Shown here: positions 22,463 through 31,764 of the stretch, in pieces | Numbering within the stretch: position 1 is the first letter of the stretch | Layout: each line of letters opens with the position of its first letter | NCBI RefSeq assembly: GCF_015732185.1 | Contig: NZ_WIQM01000004.1 | Coordinates: 62,001-126,000 of the forward strand | Length of the DNA stretch: 64,000 bases | Reading direction: 5' to 3' | Source of the DNA: Pectinatus haikarae | Lineage (GTDB): Bacteria; Bacillota; Negativicutes; Selenomonadales; Selenomonadaceae | The notes under the pieces: model-generated | What the model was told of the DNA's origin: nothing | The model's database searches: none | Seen by the model: the letters and a program-made list of their open reading frames with translations, nothing else | Position numbers and translations under genes: made by a program

Positions 22463-23323
22463 ATGAGAAGGATTTCTCTATTATTTTTTATTTTCTTTAT
22501 TATTTTTATACCTTTTAGTCATGCTGCAAAGGTTAATTGGACATGGATAGATTCTGATAATTATTCTAGTAGATTTATTGATATGGATAGCATAACTTCT
22601 ACAGAGATGCCATCTGCCTATGTTTATAATGCTCGTCCTTATGTCGGTACGGCTGATATATGGGTAAAGTTAACTTATAACTCCGAAGGCGGTTTACAGG
22701 AATTAAATAGTTATGGATTATCTGTACCAGATTCGGCATCAGTATATTCTATTATAAGATTACATTGCGACCTTGATAATCATACGATTCAACTTGTTGA
22801 AGGGCACATATATAATTTAAATGGAAAAAGCATATATGATTATTTCCCTCAAACTTATATTCCTGAGATGAGTCGCTATCAAGGTGTTTACTATTATGTA
22901 TTGTCTCAACTTAATCATACAGATGATTTTAAGCAATATAAGTCATGGATTATCCCTATTGATTATTATCATGATGACAATGGAAAAGTACATAATGTTG
23001 TTATAAATAAAATGACTATTAAAAAAAATATCAATCATATTTATTATTCTATTTATTTTGTAGGACTTGCTCCTGATAATAGTATTAGCGATATTCTCAT
23101 AAATAATAATGATTTGAATATAGAAAATAGTACTATAACGACAATATCAAATTCAGTTTATAAAAAAAATAATGGATGGATCGAAATTAATAATTATGTC
23201 AATCGACAATCATTAATTTATCCGGGATCTAATGGAGCAATGCTGCGTGATAAACTAATGAAATATTGTGCAGAAAATAAAGCATGGATTCATCGTTATG
23301 ACAGTAATATAAGTGGAACATAA
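22463..23323 (+). CDS. Secreted protein, surface-adhesin E-like N-terminal half
   Basis: A 286-residue exported protein; signal peptide with ISLLFFIFFIIFIPFSHAA. The ATG follows GGGAAGTGAT. The mature N-terminus WTWIDSDNYSSRFIDMDSI, followed by IWVKLTYNSEGG, and the end with a Cys and AWIHRY, recall the surface-adhesin E fold. It is the first of three exported proteins between immA and the integrase. This is the usual place for lysogenic-conversion genes, so it may modify the host surface. Confidence 0.65.
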   Translation: MRRISLLFFIFFIIFIPFSHAAKVNWTWIDSDNYSSRFIDMDSITSTEMPSAYVYNARPYVGTADIWVKLTYNSEGGLQELNSYGLSVPDSASVYSIIRLHCDLDNHTIQLVEGHIYNLNGKSIYDYFPQTYIPEMSRYQGVYYYVLSQLNHTDDFKQYKSWIIPIDYYHDDNGKVHNVVINKMTIKKNINHIYYSIYFVGLAPDNSISDILINNNDLNIENSTITTISNSVYKKNNGWIEINNYVNRQSLIYPGSNGAMLRDKLMKYCAENKAWIHRYDSNISGT

Positions 23324-23343
23324 TTTGAAAGGAAGAATTCTAA

Positions 23344-23901
23344 ATGAAACGGATTTTAATGTTAGTAATTTTATTATGTATTATATCCTCTACTTGTTTT
23401 GCGGCAAAACTTGCATATGAACCAGAATCGCCGACCAGTGCGTCATTTTCTGCCACGGATGAATATATGCCCTTCATTTTTATTACCTTTGTTAATTATG
23501 CAAAATCAGATGAAAACAGCGATTACTGGGTGAGATTTACCATTACCGAGGACTATACCAAAATTCTCTACAACGCAGCGCTTAATATTGATGGAACTAT
23601 TTATGATTTACATCCAGTGTATAACATTGAATCAAAATATTATTATGCCGCTTCTAGTAATATTCCTAATCATATATTTACCAATATGCATGGTACGCAG
23701 CCATTTCGATACTACGTAATTCCGTTAGCAGTTGTAAATAAATTAAAAACTGCTAAAAAGATAACGTTCATTTATAATCGTGTTGATAAGCTTAATTTGC
23801 AAGTGCCACTATATGATAACTATGTGGAGAAAATAAAAAGCATATTAGATTTAAAGTATGCTGACTTGGGTACTTATTTTCATCCTTCATCGGCAGATTA
23901 A
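23344..23901 (+). CDS. Secreted protein, unknown
   Basis: A 185-residue protein with signal peptide MKRILMLVILLCIISSTCFAA. The mature part is beta-rich and has no recognised domain. AAAGGAAG precedes the ATG. It follows the previous secreted gene by 20 bases and is likely co-transcribed. The mature chain contains no Cys. Its role as phage cargo is inferred from location and export. Confidence 0.6.
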   Translation: MKRILMLVILLCIISSTCFAAKLAYEPESPTSASFSATDEYMPFIFITFVNYAKSDENSDYWVRFTITEDYTKILYNAALNIDGTIYDLHPVYNIESKYYYAASSNIPNHIFTNMHGTQPFRYYVIPLAVVNKLKTAKKITFIYNRVDKLNLQVPLYDNYVEKIKSILDLKYADLGTYFHPSSAD

Positions 23902-23931
23902 CGCAATATATTAGGAGAAGGAGTGACAAAT

Positions 23932-24624
23932 ATGATTTATTGTAACCACAAAAAGAAGGATTGGGTTTTTCTTTATTTTTCTCTATTCATTTTCGCATCT
24001 ATATTATTTATACCTTCAGCATATGCAAAAAGAATAAATGGAAGTGCAACTCAGATTGTTGCAAATTCAATACAATTTAGTTCTAGTAGCTCTACCTTTA
24101 ATTTACTGGGAAATGGATTAGACATAACATTTTCTGGATTATTAGCTGGTAGTTATTACGTTTACTCTGATGAGCAAACTTTAAATAATTTTGTTTGGTA
24201 TAAAGCAGGTGCCTTTGGTCAGAAATTTATTTATGGAGTTCACGGTACAAAACTAATAATAAAAAATACTACTAATACTGTTAGGGTTATTTCATGGAAG
24301 GATTCAAATATTACAATAGGTTCATACACTTGTATGCCTGCAATTGGTGGTATGCAATATACAAATTTAGGTGATCCGGCAAAAACACCAAATACTGTAG
24401 TACCGCCCAATTCAACAATTAGTATTAATATAACCTTATCACATGCTAATTGGATTAATTCTATGTGGCAGATGGATCACATGGCAATTAATCCATCTGA
24501 TCCATTTAATGTGCAGTTAAGCATGAAAATATCAGATGAAAACGATAAAGCTACATATTACACAATAAATAGTCCTTACATTATTATCCCACTTAATATT
24601 ATACAAAAGTATGAGAAAAACTAA
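23932..24624 (+). CDS. Secreted protein, unknown
   Basis: A 230-residue protein. The ATG at 23932 follows AAGGAG; an upstream GTG overlaps the site. A signal peptide of about 35 residues has a polar CNHKKKDW start, a hydrophobic FLYFSLFIFASILFI core and ends AYAK. The mature part is rich in Ser, Asn and Thr with alternating beta strands (TFSGLLAGSYYVYSDE, KLIIKNTTNTVRVISW), consistent with a beta-sandwich. Not recognised. Confidence 0.6.
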   Translation: MIYCNHKKKDWVFLYFSLFIFASILFIPSAYAKRINGSATQIVANSIQFSSSSSTFNLLGNGLDITFSGLLAGSYYVYSDEQTLNNFVWYKAGAFGQKFIYGVHGTKLIIKNTTNTVRVISWKDSNITIGSYTCMPAIGGMQYTNLGDPAKTPNTVVPPNSTISINITLSHANWINSMWQMDHMAINPSDPFNVQLSMKISDENDKATYYTINSPYIIIPLNIIQKYEKN

Positions 24625-24642
24625 TTTTAGGAGGCGCTGGAT

Positions 24643-24906
24643 ATGCATGGCAAACTCATGGAAGATTTACCTCCACTTACTAAAAAAGATATGCGCAATA
24701 TAAGAAAGGATTTTGATAAAACCTTCTATGCGCGTTTTAGTCCAGATGATCCAGAGCTGGATGAAGAATCAATGAAATTATTGAAAAAAAGTTACATGAC
24801 ATCAATGATATATGCCAGGCGCATGGCAAAAAAGAAATTTACTCCTAAAAAATATAGGCATGGTGGATATTGGGATAATCAGGAGATTGGCAAATGGATG
24901 GATTAA
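24643..24906 (+). CDS. Small basic protein, unknown
   Basis: An 87-residue protein with MHGKLMEDLPPLTKKDMRN and a basic helical middle (MIYARRMAKKKFTPKKY). A TAGGAGG site precedes it. The gene overlaps the next by 13 bases, so the two are coupled. The function is unknown. Confidence 0.55.
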   Translation: MHGKLMEDLPPLTKKDMRNIRKDFDKTFYARFSPDDPELDEESMKLLKKSYMTSMIYARRMAKKKFTPKKYRHGGYWDNQEIGKWMD

Positions 24907-25490
24907 TTGCGGAGATTATACCCATTATTACCGATGACAAGTTTATTATATCTTTTATAACGTCTGTATTTACATTTGCTATAACATCTGGTTTTACTAT
25001 TTGTAGAGATCGTGGAAAAGAGAAAAAGGATCTCAAACAAAATCGTAGTAAGCTTGCAAAAGCATTATACTCTGAAATTAAGGCTTTCATTGATATGTAT
25101 CAGGAATATAAATTAACAAAAAAACTTCCCCAAAACGGTGATGATATAAAAATAGTTCGTCTTGAATGTAACTATGTTGTGACATTTGATAATAATACGG
25201 ATAAATTGGGAATTTTAGATGAAGATGATATCCCTAGAATAATTTTTTTCTACATGCAATTGAAAAGTTTGATAGACACATTGATGGTACTAGCTGAACG
25301 TTGGGAAAAATATGCCTCATATTGTAATGCGAATGCACCTACTACTCAAGCCAAAGATATCACTATAGTAAGAATATTAAAGAAAAATATAGATGATACA
25401 CATAAATTGGCATTTAACATACAAGAAAAAGTTTTAAAAGATGCTGGGGAAGCATTATCAGCATTAGAAAAATATAAACAAAAAGCTTAA
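24894..25490 (+). CDS. Membrane-anchored cytoplasmic helical protein
   Basis: A 198-residue protein. Residues about 17-37 (FIISFITSVFTFAITSGFTI) form one N-terminal membrane segment; the remainder is a charged, mostly helical cytoplasmic domain. The design resembles small phage- or plasmid-encoded exclusion or defence proteins, but no family is recognised. It is the last cargo gene before the integrase. Confidence 0.55.
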   Translation: MDGLIAEIIPIITDDKFIISFITSVFTFAITSGFTICRDRGKEKKDLKQNRSKLAKALYSEIKAFIDMYQEYKLTKKLPQNGDDIKIVRLECNYVVTFDNNTDKLGILDEDDIPRIIFFYMQLKSLIDTLMVLAERWEKYASYCNANAPTTQAKDITIVRILKKNIDDTHKLAFNIQEKVLKDAGEALSALEKYKQKA

Positions 25491-25545
25491 AAGTAAAAAC
25501 AATTTATTATTATAAATGATCAAAAACAGAATGAAGGTGATATAA

Positions 25546-26658
25546 ATGCCTAAAAATCGAAAACATGGGGAAGGGTCAGTGTCCTTTGATAATACCCGCA
25601 AAAAATGGCAAGTTGCTTTCTTTGACACCGAGGGGAAGCGGCATTATAAGCGCTTTGACGATGAAAAAGAAGCCAGAGCTTATTTAATTAGCCAAATAAA
25701 CGACATAAACAAAGGTACTTTTATAGCACCGTCAGAAATTACGATAGGTAATTGGGCCGTAGAATATTTACAAACATATAAAAAAAATAGCGTCAAAGCA
25801 ACAACTTATCAGCATTATGTTGATCAAGCGCGGCATTTATCAGCTATTGCGAACATACGATTACAGGATATTGCGGCAAGACATATAAACAAGTTATATG
25901 TGAATTTGCAAGACACATTGTCATTACACACGATCCATAAAACACATAAATTTTTATCATCTATTTTTAAAAAAGCCTATGAAACTGAAATTATTAAGAA
26001 AAACATCATGCTTGCCATTCCTGCTCCAAAATTCGAAAAAAAAGAAATTGAAATTTTTACAAAAGAAGAAATTAATAATATCCTCTTAACATGTAAAAAG
26101 CATGTTTTGATGAAACAACGTTATCCATTATTTTTGCTTGCGGTAACAACTGGAATGAGACTTGGTGAAATTCTCGCCTTGCGGTGGTGTGATGTAGACT
26201 TTAAGCAGATGGAAATATCTATAAAATATACTCTGTCTTATTTACCAAGCGTTGGAATACAAATAACAACTCCGAAAACAAAATCATCAATTAGAAAAAT
26301 AGCAATACCTATAGAAACAGTGTCCGAACTACGCAATTTGAAATCACAGGTAATTGATATTAACATAAATCAATCTACACAGTGCTTTCGTACAAAGCGC
26401 GGTAAGCTTATTTATCCGCGTAATATTGATAGAGCATGGGAAGATTTGTTGCGCTGTGCAAATGTGCCATATCGTAAGTTTCACGCTTTACGCCATACCC
26501 ACGCAACGACATTGCTGGCCGAAGGTGTTCCAATCGTTGAAGTCGCAAGAAGATTAGGGCATGCGAAAGTGGCTTATACGCTAGATTTGTATGGCCAAGC
26601 CATAAAAGGCTATGATAAAAAAATAGCTGATAAAATCAGCACCATTTATAAGTTATAG
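25546..26658 (+). CDS. int: Phage integrase, tyrosine recombinase
   Basis: A 370-residue protein with three domains: an AP2-like arm-binding domain (1-50, GSVSFDNTRKKWQVAFF), a SAM-like core-binding domain (about 65-160), and the catalytic domain (170-370). Catalytic residues are Arg205 (TGMRLGEI), Lys244, His313 and Arg316 (HALRHTHA), His339 (LGHA) and Tyr349 (LDLYG). GAAGGTG precedes the ATG. It would integrate and excise the prophage; repeats next to its 3' end look like arm sites. Confidence 0.96.
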   Translation: MPKNRKHGEGSVSFDNTRKKWQVAFFDTEGKRHYKRFDDEKEARAYLISQINDINKGTFIAPSEITIGNWAVEYLQTYKKNSVKATTYQHYVDQARHLSAIANIRLQDIAARHINKLYVNLQDTLSLHTIHKTHKFLSSIFKKAYETEIIKKNIMLAIPAPKFEKKEIEIFTKEEINNILLTCKKHVLMKQRYPLFLLAVTTGMRLGEILALRWCDVDFKQMEISIKYTLSYLPSVGIQITTPKTKSSIRKIAIPIETVSELRNLKSQVIDININQSTQCFRTKRGKLIYPRNIDRAWEDLLRCANVPYRKFHALRHTHATTLLAEGVPIVEVARRLGHAKVAYTLDLYGQAIKGYDKKIADKISTIYKL

Positions 26659-26660
26659 TC

Positions 26661-26766
26661 GGCAACAAACTGGCAACAAATTAGTTGCCAATACTATTGA
26701 AAACATTGATATATCAAGCAACTAAAAATATCCTAAATACTGTTGCCATAAGTGTCGACGCTTATG
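26661..26766. other. Candidate attachment region with integrase arm-type repeats
   Basis: GGCAACAAA at 26661 and 26672 and inverted TTGCCA at 26685 and TGTTGCCA at 26741 form four similar sites beginning three bases after the integrase stop. At 26747-26766 a 20-base near-perfect palindrome has arms CATAAG and CTTATG around GTCGAC. Together they suit an att site with arm-type and core-type binding sites. The exact core cannot be fixed without the other end. Confidence 0.5.
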
Positions 26767-26906
26767 ATAGTTGGTTTTAAGCTATGTTAAGCCATAATTC
26801 TGCGCAGCTCTTATTTTTCTATTTATTTGATTAATGATAACATAGGCAATGTCTTTTAGCAAGAGACAAAAGAAAGTGATGGTGTTTTATTGTGTGAAAA
26901 AATATT

Positions 26907-28790
26907 TTATATAAAAGAGTGCACAGTATCTTTTTTGTGCCAATTCAATAATAAGGATGAGTTTATTATTACAAATACGGATCCTGCATTATGAACTAAA
27001 GCACCGGCTACTGGATCCAGAAAACCTGTTGCAGCCATGATTACAGCAAGAAAATTAAGCAGCATGGAAAAAGTCAAATTAAATTTTATTGTTGTCATCA
27101 TTTTTTTTGCAAGATAAAGTAAATGTGGTACTTCCTTAATACTGTCATTGATAAGCGTAATATCTGCAGCATCTATCGCAATATCACTGCCGGTTTCGCC
27201 CATTGCAATGCCGACAAAAGCTTTTTTCAAAGCGGGTGCGTCATTAACGCCATCACCGATCATGCAAATTTTATTACCAGACTGTTGATATGTATCGATT
27301 TGTTTTAATTTATCAGCAGGAAGACAATTGGCATGAACACTGTCGACTCCTGAATGAACAGCAGCATTTTTGGCGGAATATTCATTATCTCCGGTCAAAA
27401 GTGCTGTGGTAAAGCCGCATTCCTTTATTGATGCTATGGTTTTTTTTATATCAGGACGCAGCGTATCCGTTAACGTGAAAATGGCGGCAAGAATGCCATC
27501 TACTGCCATATAAATAATCGTATAGCCGTCGGTCAAATATTTTTCTATAAAGGAATGATAAAGACGGCTGATATGTATTTGCTGTTCTGATAACATTCTT
27601 ATATTACCGGCGATTATATTTTTCCCGTTGATAGTAGCCTGCAAACCACGACCGGGAAATATTTGAAAATTTTCCAATGAAAATAGATTTTGTTCAGGTT
27701 TCTCATAATAGGCTGACACCATAGCTTTTCCCAAAGGATGTTCAGATCTGGATTCAATAGTCGCTGCATATGTGAAAAGTTCATCTTCCGTATAGTCGGA
27801 AGAAAACTTTTGCATGCCGGATAATTGAAGACTGCCACAGGTCAGCGTGCCCGTTTTATCAAATACAATTTTTGATACGGAAGCCAGCCGTTCCAGGGCG
27901 TCGCCGTTTTTAATAAGAATATTGTGCTTTGTAGCGTTTCCTATGGCGGCAACTATTGCCGTCGGTGTAGCTAAAACTAAAGCACAGGGACAGAAAACTA
28001 CTAATATAGTCACAGCGCGTATAATTTCTCCCGTGATGAACCAGGTTAATAAAGATGTGATTAATGCGGCAATTACTATCCAGGTGGCCCATTTATCAGC
28101 AAGGCCGACAATTTTTGCCTTCCCTGCATCTGCCGAGCGGACCAATTGGACAATACGCTGTATAGAGCTGTCATTGCCTACCCTTGTTGCTTTCATGTCA
28201 AAAGAACCAAAGAGATTTGTTGTGCCGCTCAGAACAGTGTCACCGGGGTTTTTATCGACGGGCAGTGATTCGCCTGTCATAACAGCCTGATCGACAGAGG
28301 TAGTTCCTGATACGATTATCCCGTCAACAGAGATCATTTCTCCTGGAAAAACACGCAAAATATCGTCTACTGCTACTTTTTCGGCAGAAATTGTCATCTC
28401 CTGGCCATTTAATATTTTCCGTGCTGTCTGGGGAGTCAAATGTAACAAATTTTCTATGCCAGCTTTTGCTCTTGCAACAGTTATTTCTTCCAGAAGACTG
28501 CCTAATTTCATGATTAGAGCAATTTCTCCTGCTGCAAAGAATTCACCAATACTGACGGAGGCTATCAGGGCTATTGATACCAAAATATCTGCTTTGATAT
28601 CAAAAGAAGAAATCAGCTTCGAAGCAGCTTCCCTGATAATAGGAATACCGCAAAGAAATATGGCTATCCATGCCATATCAAATGAAAAAGAGAAGGTATT
28701 TAGGAAGCTGAGAAGCAGAGAAACAGAAGAAATAATAAGAAATATGATATCTTTTGATACAAATTTATTTTGCCGAAGTTTATAAAACAT
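26907..28790 (-). CDS. P1B-type heavy-metal translocating ATPase
   Basis: A 627-residue transporter. It has TGES (172-175, actuator), CPC (267-269, metal site in TM6), phosphorylated Asp311 in DKTGTLT, SEHPLGKA and GDGVNDAPAL. No N-terminal CxxC metal-binding domain is present. The last helices contain FSMLLNF and HNAGSVFVIINSSLLL, which do not match the classical Cu or Zn/Cd signatures I know, so the metal is uncertain. The neighbouring CsoR with a C-H-C site suggests Cu. It exports metal from the cytoplasm. Transcription starts at a CsoR-type promoter. Confidence 0.9.
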   Translation of the reverse strand: MFYKLRQNKFVSKDIIFLIISSVSLLLSFLNTFSFSFDMAWIAIFLCGIPIIREAASKLISSFDIKADILVSIALIASVSIGEFFAAGEIALIMKLGSLLEEITVARAKAGIENLLHLTPQTARKILNGQEMTISAEKVAVDDILRVFPGEMISVDGIIVSGTTSVDQAVMTGESLPVDKNPGDTVLSGTTNLFGSFDMKATRVGNDSSIQRIVQLVRSADAGKAKIVGLADKWATWIVIAALITSLLTWFITGEIIRAVTILVVFCPCALVLATPTAIVAAIGNATKHNILIKNGDALERLASVSKIVFDKTGTLTCGSLQLSGMQKFSSDYTEDELFTYAATIESRSEHPLGKAMVSAYYEKPEQNLFSLENFQIFPGRGLQATINGKNIIAGNIRMLSEQQIHISRLYHSFIEKYLTDGYTIIYMAVDGILAAIFTLTDTLRPDIKKTIASIKECGFTTALLTGDNEYSAKNAAVHSGVDSVHANCLPADKLKQIDTYQQSGNKICMIGDGVNDAPALKKAFVGIAMGETGSDIAIDAADITLINDSIKEVPHLLYLAKKMMTTIKFNLTFSMLLNFLAVIMAATGFLDPVAGALVHNAGSVFVIINSSLLLNWHKKDTVHSFI

Positions 28791-28805
28791 CTAGCATCAC
28801 CTCTC

Positions 28806-28850
28806 TATACCTATAGGGGTATATGTATATAATACATATACCCCTATAGG
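28806..28850. promoter_or_regulatory. CsoR-type operators
   Basis: TATACCTATAGGGGTATA at 28806-28823 and TATACCCCTATAGG at 28837-28850 carry the C-run/G-run dyad typical of CsoR/RcnR family operators. The second lies entirely between the -35 and -10 of the ATPase promoter, so regulator binding should block polymerase. Confidence 0.75.
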
Positions 28851-28857
28851 TTGTCAA
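28829..28857 (-). promoter_or_regulatory. Promoter of the metal ATPase gene
   Basis: TTGACA, 17 bases, TATTAT on the minus strand, starting transcription about 30 bases before the ATPase ATG and within the two CsoR-type sites. Confidence 0.85.
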
Positions 28858-28904
28858 GAGAAAAATTATATATCAAAAGAATATATTGCCCTTTTTATTA
28901 TGAA

Positions 28905-29180
28905 TCAAGTTATATTGGCAAAGCGTTCAACGGCTTTTGTAAAATTATCTATGGTTTTATTCACATCACCGTGTTCAATACCGTCAAGTACACAATGACG
29001 TATATGGCCTTCAAGAATTACCTGACCCGATTTATGCAAGGCAGATTTTGCTGCGTTTATTTGCGAAAGAATATCTTCACATGGCACATCTTCATCTACC
29101 ATACGATCAATTGCCTGCACTTGACCTATGATTTTTTTCAGACGGCGGTGAAGATTTTCAGCGTCCATACATTGTTTCAT
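28905..29180 (-). CDS. csoR: CsoR/FrmR-family metal-sensing repressor
   Basis: A 91-residue all-helical regulator: LHRRLKKIIGQVQAIDRMV, DVPCEDILSQI, LEGHIRHCVLDGI. The Cys in VPC, His in EGHI and Cys in RHC reproduce the C-H-C copper site of CsoR rather than the sites of RcnR or FrmR. The ATG at 29180 follows GGAGG; the upstream ATG at 29192 has no site. It lies immediately upstream of the metal ATPase, with the operators between them. It is likely a Cu(I)-responsive repressor of the exporter. Confidence 0.88.
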   Translation of the reverse strand: MKQCMDAENLHRRLKKIIGQVQAIDRMVDEDVPCEDILSQINAAKSALHKSGQVILEGHIRHCVLDGIEHGDVNKTIDNFTKAVERFANIT

Positions 29181-29261
29181 TTTGGCCTCCATATAAATGA
29201 AAATATTAAAATATACTATAATTTATATTCTATCATATAATTTAAACATGGCAATCATAAA

Positions 29262-29292
29262 TAAAAATCCCGCAACCTTGTGGTTGCGGGAT
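29262..29292 (-). terminator. Terminator after rpsI
   Basis: ATCCCGCAACC-ACAA-GGTTGCGGGAT, an 11-bp perfect stem, followed by TTTTTATTT on the minus strand. It ends the rplM-rpsI operon. Confidence 0.93.
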
Positions 29293-29311
29293 AAAAAAAT
29301 ACCATAAAATA

Positions 29312-29704
29312 TTAACGTTTGGAAAACTGTGAAGCCTTGCGGGCTTTTTTTAAACCGTATTTACGACGTTCTTTTTCACGCGGATCACGTGTCAGAAAAC
29401 CGGCTTTTTTTAATGATTTACGTAATTCAGCATCAACAAGAAGAAGTGCACGAGAAATGCCATGACGAATTGCTCCGGCCTGACCGGAAGCTCCGCCGCC
29501 TTCTACCTTAGCGATCACATCGTATTTTCCTTCAGTTTCGGTCAATACGAGCGGCTGTTTTATTATTAATTCCAATGTTTTAAGACCGAAATATTCACCC
29601 ATATCACGGCCATTTATTTTAATGTTGCCTTCACCTGGAACCAAGCGAACTCTGGCAACAGAAGTTTTTCTGCGACCTGTGCCGTAGTAAGTAACTAATG
29701 CCAT
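29312..29704 (-). CDS. rpsI: 30S ribosomal protein S9
   Basis: 130 residues, the usual length. It has [19 protein letters not shown] at the N-terminus, [20 protein letters not shown] in the middle, and the conserved C-terminal [12 protein letters not shown] whose last Arg contacts P-site tRNA. It follows rplM, as in nearly all bacteria. Confidence 0.98.
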   Translation of the reverse strand: MALVTYYGTGRRKTSVARVRLVPGEGNIKINGRDMGEYFGLKTLELIIKQPLVLTETEGKYDVIAKVEGGGASGQAGAIRHGISRALLLVDAELRKSLKKAGFLTRDPREKERRKYGLKKARKASQFSKR

Positions 29705-29729
29705 TTAAATTTGTTCTCCCTTCCAGTTA

Positions 29730-30170
29730 TTAACGAATGTTAAACTCAAGTACTTCGGGTTTCTGAGCAGCATGAGGATGTTCAGAACCGACATATACAC
29801 TGAGTTTTTTATACATTTGAGCACCGAGACGATTCTTTGGAAGCATACCGCGAATAGCAGATTCCAAAACTTTAGCAGGCTGTTTTTCGAGCATTTGTCC
29901 CGCTGAAGTAAAAGTAGTACCTCCCGGATAGCCAGAATGACGGAAATAAGTCTTGTGGACTAATTTTTTCCCACTGAAATTCACCTTTTCAGCATTTACA
30001 ATAATAACAAAATCACCAGTATCGACATGCGGAGTGAAAGTGGGTTTATGTTTACCGCGGAGTACTTTAGCGATTTCGGCAGCGAGGCGGCCTACTGTCT
30101 GACCTTCAGCATCCACGATGTACCATTTGCGTTCAACATTTTGGCTGTTAGCCATGAATGTGGTTTTCAT
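29730..30170 (-). CDS. rplM: 50S ribosomal protein L13
   Basis: 146 residues with [53 protein letters not shown] and [10 protein letters not shown]. It is a standard large-subunit protein, first gene of the rplM-rpsI pair. A leader of about 110 bases separates it from its promoter. Confidence 0.98.
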   Translation of the reverse strand: MKTTFMANSQNVERKWYIVDAEGQTVGRLAAEIAKVLRGKHKPTFTPHVDTGDFVIIVNAEKVNFSGKKLVHKTYFRHSGYPGGTTFTSAGQMLEKQPAKVLESAIRGMLPKNRLGAQMYKKLSVYVGSEHPHAAQKPEVLEFNIR

Positions 30171-30279
30171 CGATATCTCCTTCCCTATAATGCGATTAAC
30201 TAAAATAATTTATAAATATAATTATATAAAGCCTCATCACGATTACCGGGGCTGGAAATCACAAGAGAAAACTTCATAC
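30171..30279 (-). promoter_or_regulatory. rplM leader region
   Basis: The transcript leader between the predicted start near 30279 and the L13 gene. It contains AGCC ... GGCT pairing and a CCCCGG-centred region in otherwise AT-rich DNA. In Firmicutes an L13 leader can be an autoregulatory site. Whether this one is cannot be judged without alignment. Confidence 0.35.
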
Positions 30280-30285
30280 TCAATT

Positions 30286-30314
30286 ATTATAATAAAAGAG
30301 AATGATAGAGTCAA
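30286..30314 (-). promoter_or_regulatory. Promoter of rplM-rpsI
   Basis: TTGACT, 17 bases, TATAAT on the minus strand, a near-consensus housekeeping promoter as expected for ribosomal protein genes. Confidence 0.8.
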
Positions 30315-30374
30315 GGAATTTTTGCGGTAATACAATAGATTTTGAACGGATCTTGAAATTTTGCTGTGATGACA

Positions 30375-31763
30375 TCAATCTATCCATTCATGACCGAAGC
30401 CGCGCAGTAATTCATTAGCCTGTTCCGGTCCGGTCGTACCGGCTGCATATTTGAATATAGGAAGTTTTTCCCATATGTATAATTCATGGAGTTTATCTAT
30501 AAAATTCCAGCTCAATTCTATTTGATCCCATTGTGAAAACCAGGAAGTATTATCATTTATGCAGGCTTTTATAAGACGTTCATAAGCTTCCGGTGTGTTG
30601 AGTTTATTAACATAGTCATTTTGACAGAAATCCATTTTTGCCTGGATTATTTCGTCCGTGTCACCGGGTTTTTTTATATTGAATTGAAGATATACACCTT
30701 CACTGGGTTGTATTTTTATTATTAGAATATTTTGAGCGGCCTTTTCAAGAAAGGAAGGGCGAAATATAATCGCAATTTTAATTTCCCTTCTGTCCAGCTT
30801 TTTCCCGGTGCGTATATAAAATGGAGTGCCCCACCACCGTTCGTTGTCTACGAATAAACGCAGCGCGGCGTAAGTTTCTGTGGATGAATGCGGTTTTACG
30901 AGCTGTTCCTGATGATAACCTTCATACTGCCCCAGCACCAATGTTTCACGGATGTCTGCCACCGGGCGCAGTGCGCGAAGCACTCTGATCTGAGCATCAT
31001 GCATTGCGTCAGCGGAAAATTTTTCGGGCCATTCCATTGCTACTATGGATAATATTTGAAATAAATGATTTTGGACCATGTCTTTCAAAGCACCGCTTGC
31101 GTCATAATAGCCGCCTCGTCCTTCTATTCCCATATCTTCAGAAGCGGATATCTGGATAGATTCAATGTAGCGGGAATTCCATAAATTTGAAAAAATAGGA
31201 TTGCTGAAACGAAGCGTTTGAATATTTCTGATCATTTCTTTGCCTAAATAATGATCAATCCGAAAAATGTTTTTTGCGGAGAAAAATTTTTCCAACTGGA
31301 TATTAAGAACTTTTGCCGAATCTAAATCCTCACCGAATGGTTTTTCTAAAATGACTTTACCATGACAGGCGTTTTTCACATTAGTAAGGCCGCTGGCGAT
31401 GATGCTGAAAAAACGGGGAGCAACGGCAAAGTAAAATATATGATCGTTCAAATCTCTTTCTTTATAATAAAGATTCAATGAAGAGTAGGCATTGCTGTCG
31501 ATAAAGTCCATTTTGTAATAGCTGATTTGAGCAGAAAATTTCTCAAAATCTTCATCGGTATACGGGAGTCTGGAAAATTTTCTCACCCAATCTCTGGCTT
31601 TTCCACAATATTCCTCCGTGCTGTAATCACGGCGTCCGATAATAATGATCTGACGATCGTCTGCACTGTCCTTTGCTGTGTGCATATTGTAAAGTGCAGG
31701 CAGCAGTTTTCGAAAAGTCAGGTCTCCCGTTCCTCCGAATATTGTAAATGTTGGTGTTGACAT
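30375..31763 (-). CDS. zwf: Glucose-6-phosphate 1-dehydrogenase
   Basis: A 462-residue enzyme. The NADP-binding GGTGDLTFRKLLP is at 10-22, EKPFGED near 140, and the substrate/catalytic RIDHYLGKE at 168-176. It oxidises glucose-6-phosphate to 6-phosphogluconolactone, making NADPH. The ATG follows GGGAGGAA and starts just after the stop of the lactonase gene, so the first two steps of the oxidative pentose phosphate pathway form one operon. Confidence 0.96.
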   Translation of the reverse strand: MSTPTFTIFGGTGDLTFRKLLPALYNMHTAKDSADDRQIIIIGRRDYSTEEYCGKARDWVRKFSRLPYTDEDFEKFSAQISYYKMDFIDSNAYSSLNLYYKERDLNDHIFYFAVAPRFFSIIASGLTNVKNACHGKVILEKPFGEDLDSAKVLNIQLEKFFSAKNIFRIDHYLGKEMIRNIQTLRFSNPIFSNLWNSRYIESIQISASEDMGIEGRGGYYDASGALKDMVQNHLFQILSIVAMEWPEKFSADAMHDAQIRVLRALRPVADIRETLVLGQYEGYHQEQLVKPHSSTETYAALRLFVDNERWWGTPFYIRTGKKLDRREIKIAIIFRPSFLEKAAQNILIIKIQPSEGVYLQFNIKKPGDTDEIIQAKMDFCQNDYVNKLNTPEAYERLIKACINDNTSWFSQWDQIELSWNFIDKLHELYIWEKLPIFKYAAGTTGPEQANELLRGFGHEWID

Positions 31764-31764
31764 G

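Larger units (their letters stand above)
1..26766. mobile_element. HK97-like siphophage prophage (left end outside window)
   Basis: A contiguous block runs from phage tail genes at the left edge to a tyrosine integrase at 25546-26658. It includes packaging, capsid, tail, replication, immunity and cargo genes. Late genes run leftward; repressor, cargo and integrase run rightward. Host genes begin with the P-type ATPase ending at 26907. The right boundary is placed in the integrase-proximal repeat region near 26660-26766, which is an inference because the other att copy is not visible. No tRNA gene is seen at the junction. The packaging and head genes appear intact, so the prophage could be functional. 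Confidence 0.93.

Noticed and set aside
26659-26906. tRNA gene as integration target
   Set aside because: No cloverleaf or tRNA-like sequence could be found between the integrase and the metal ATPase gene.
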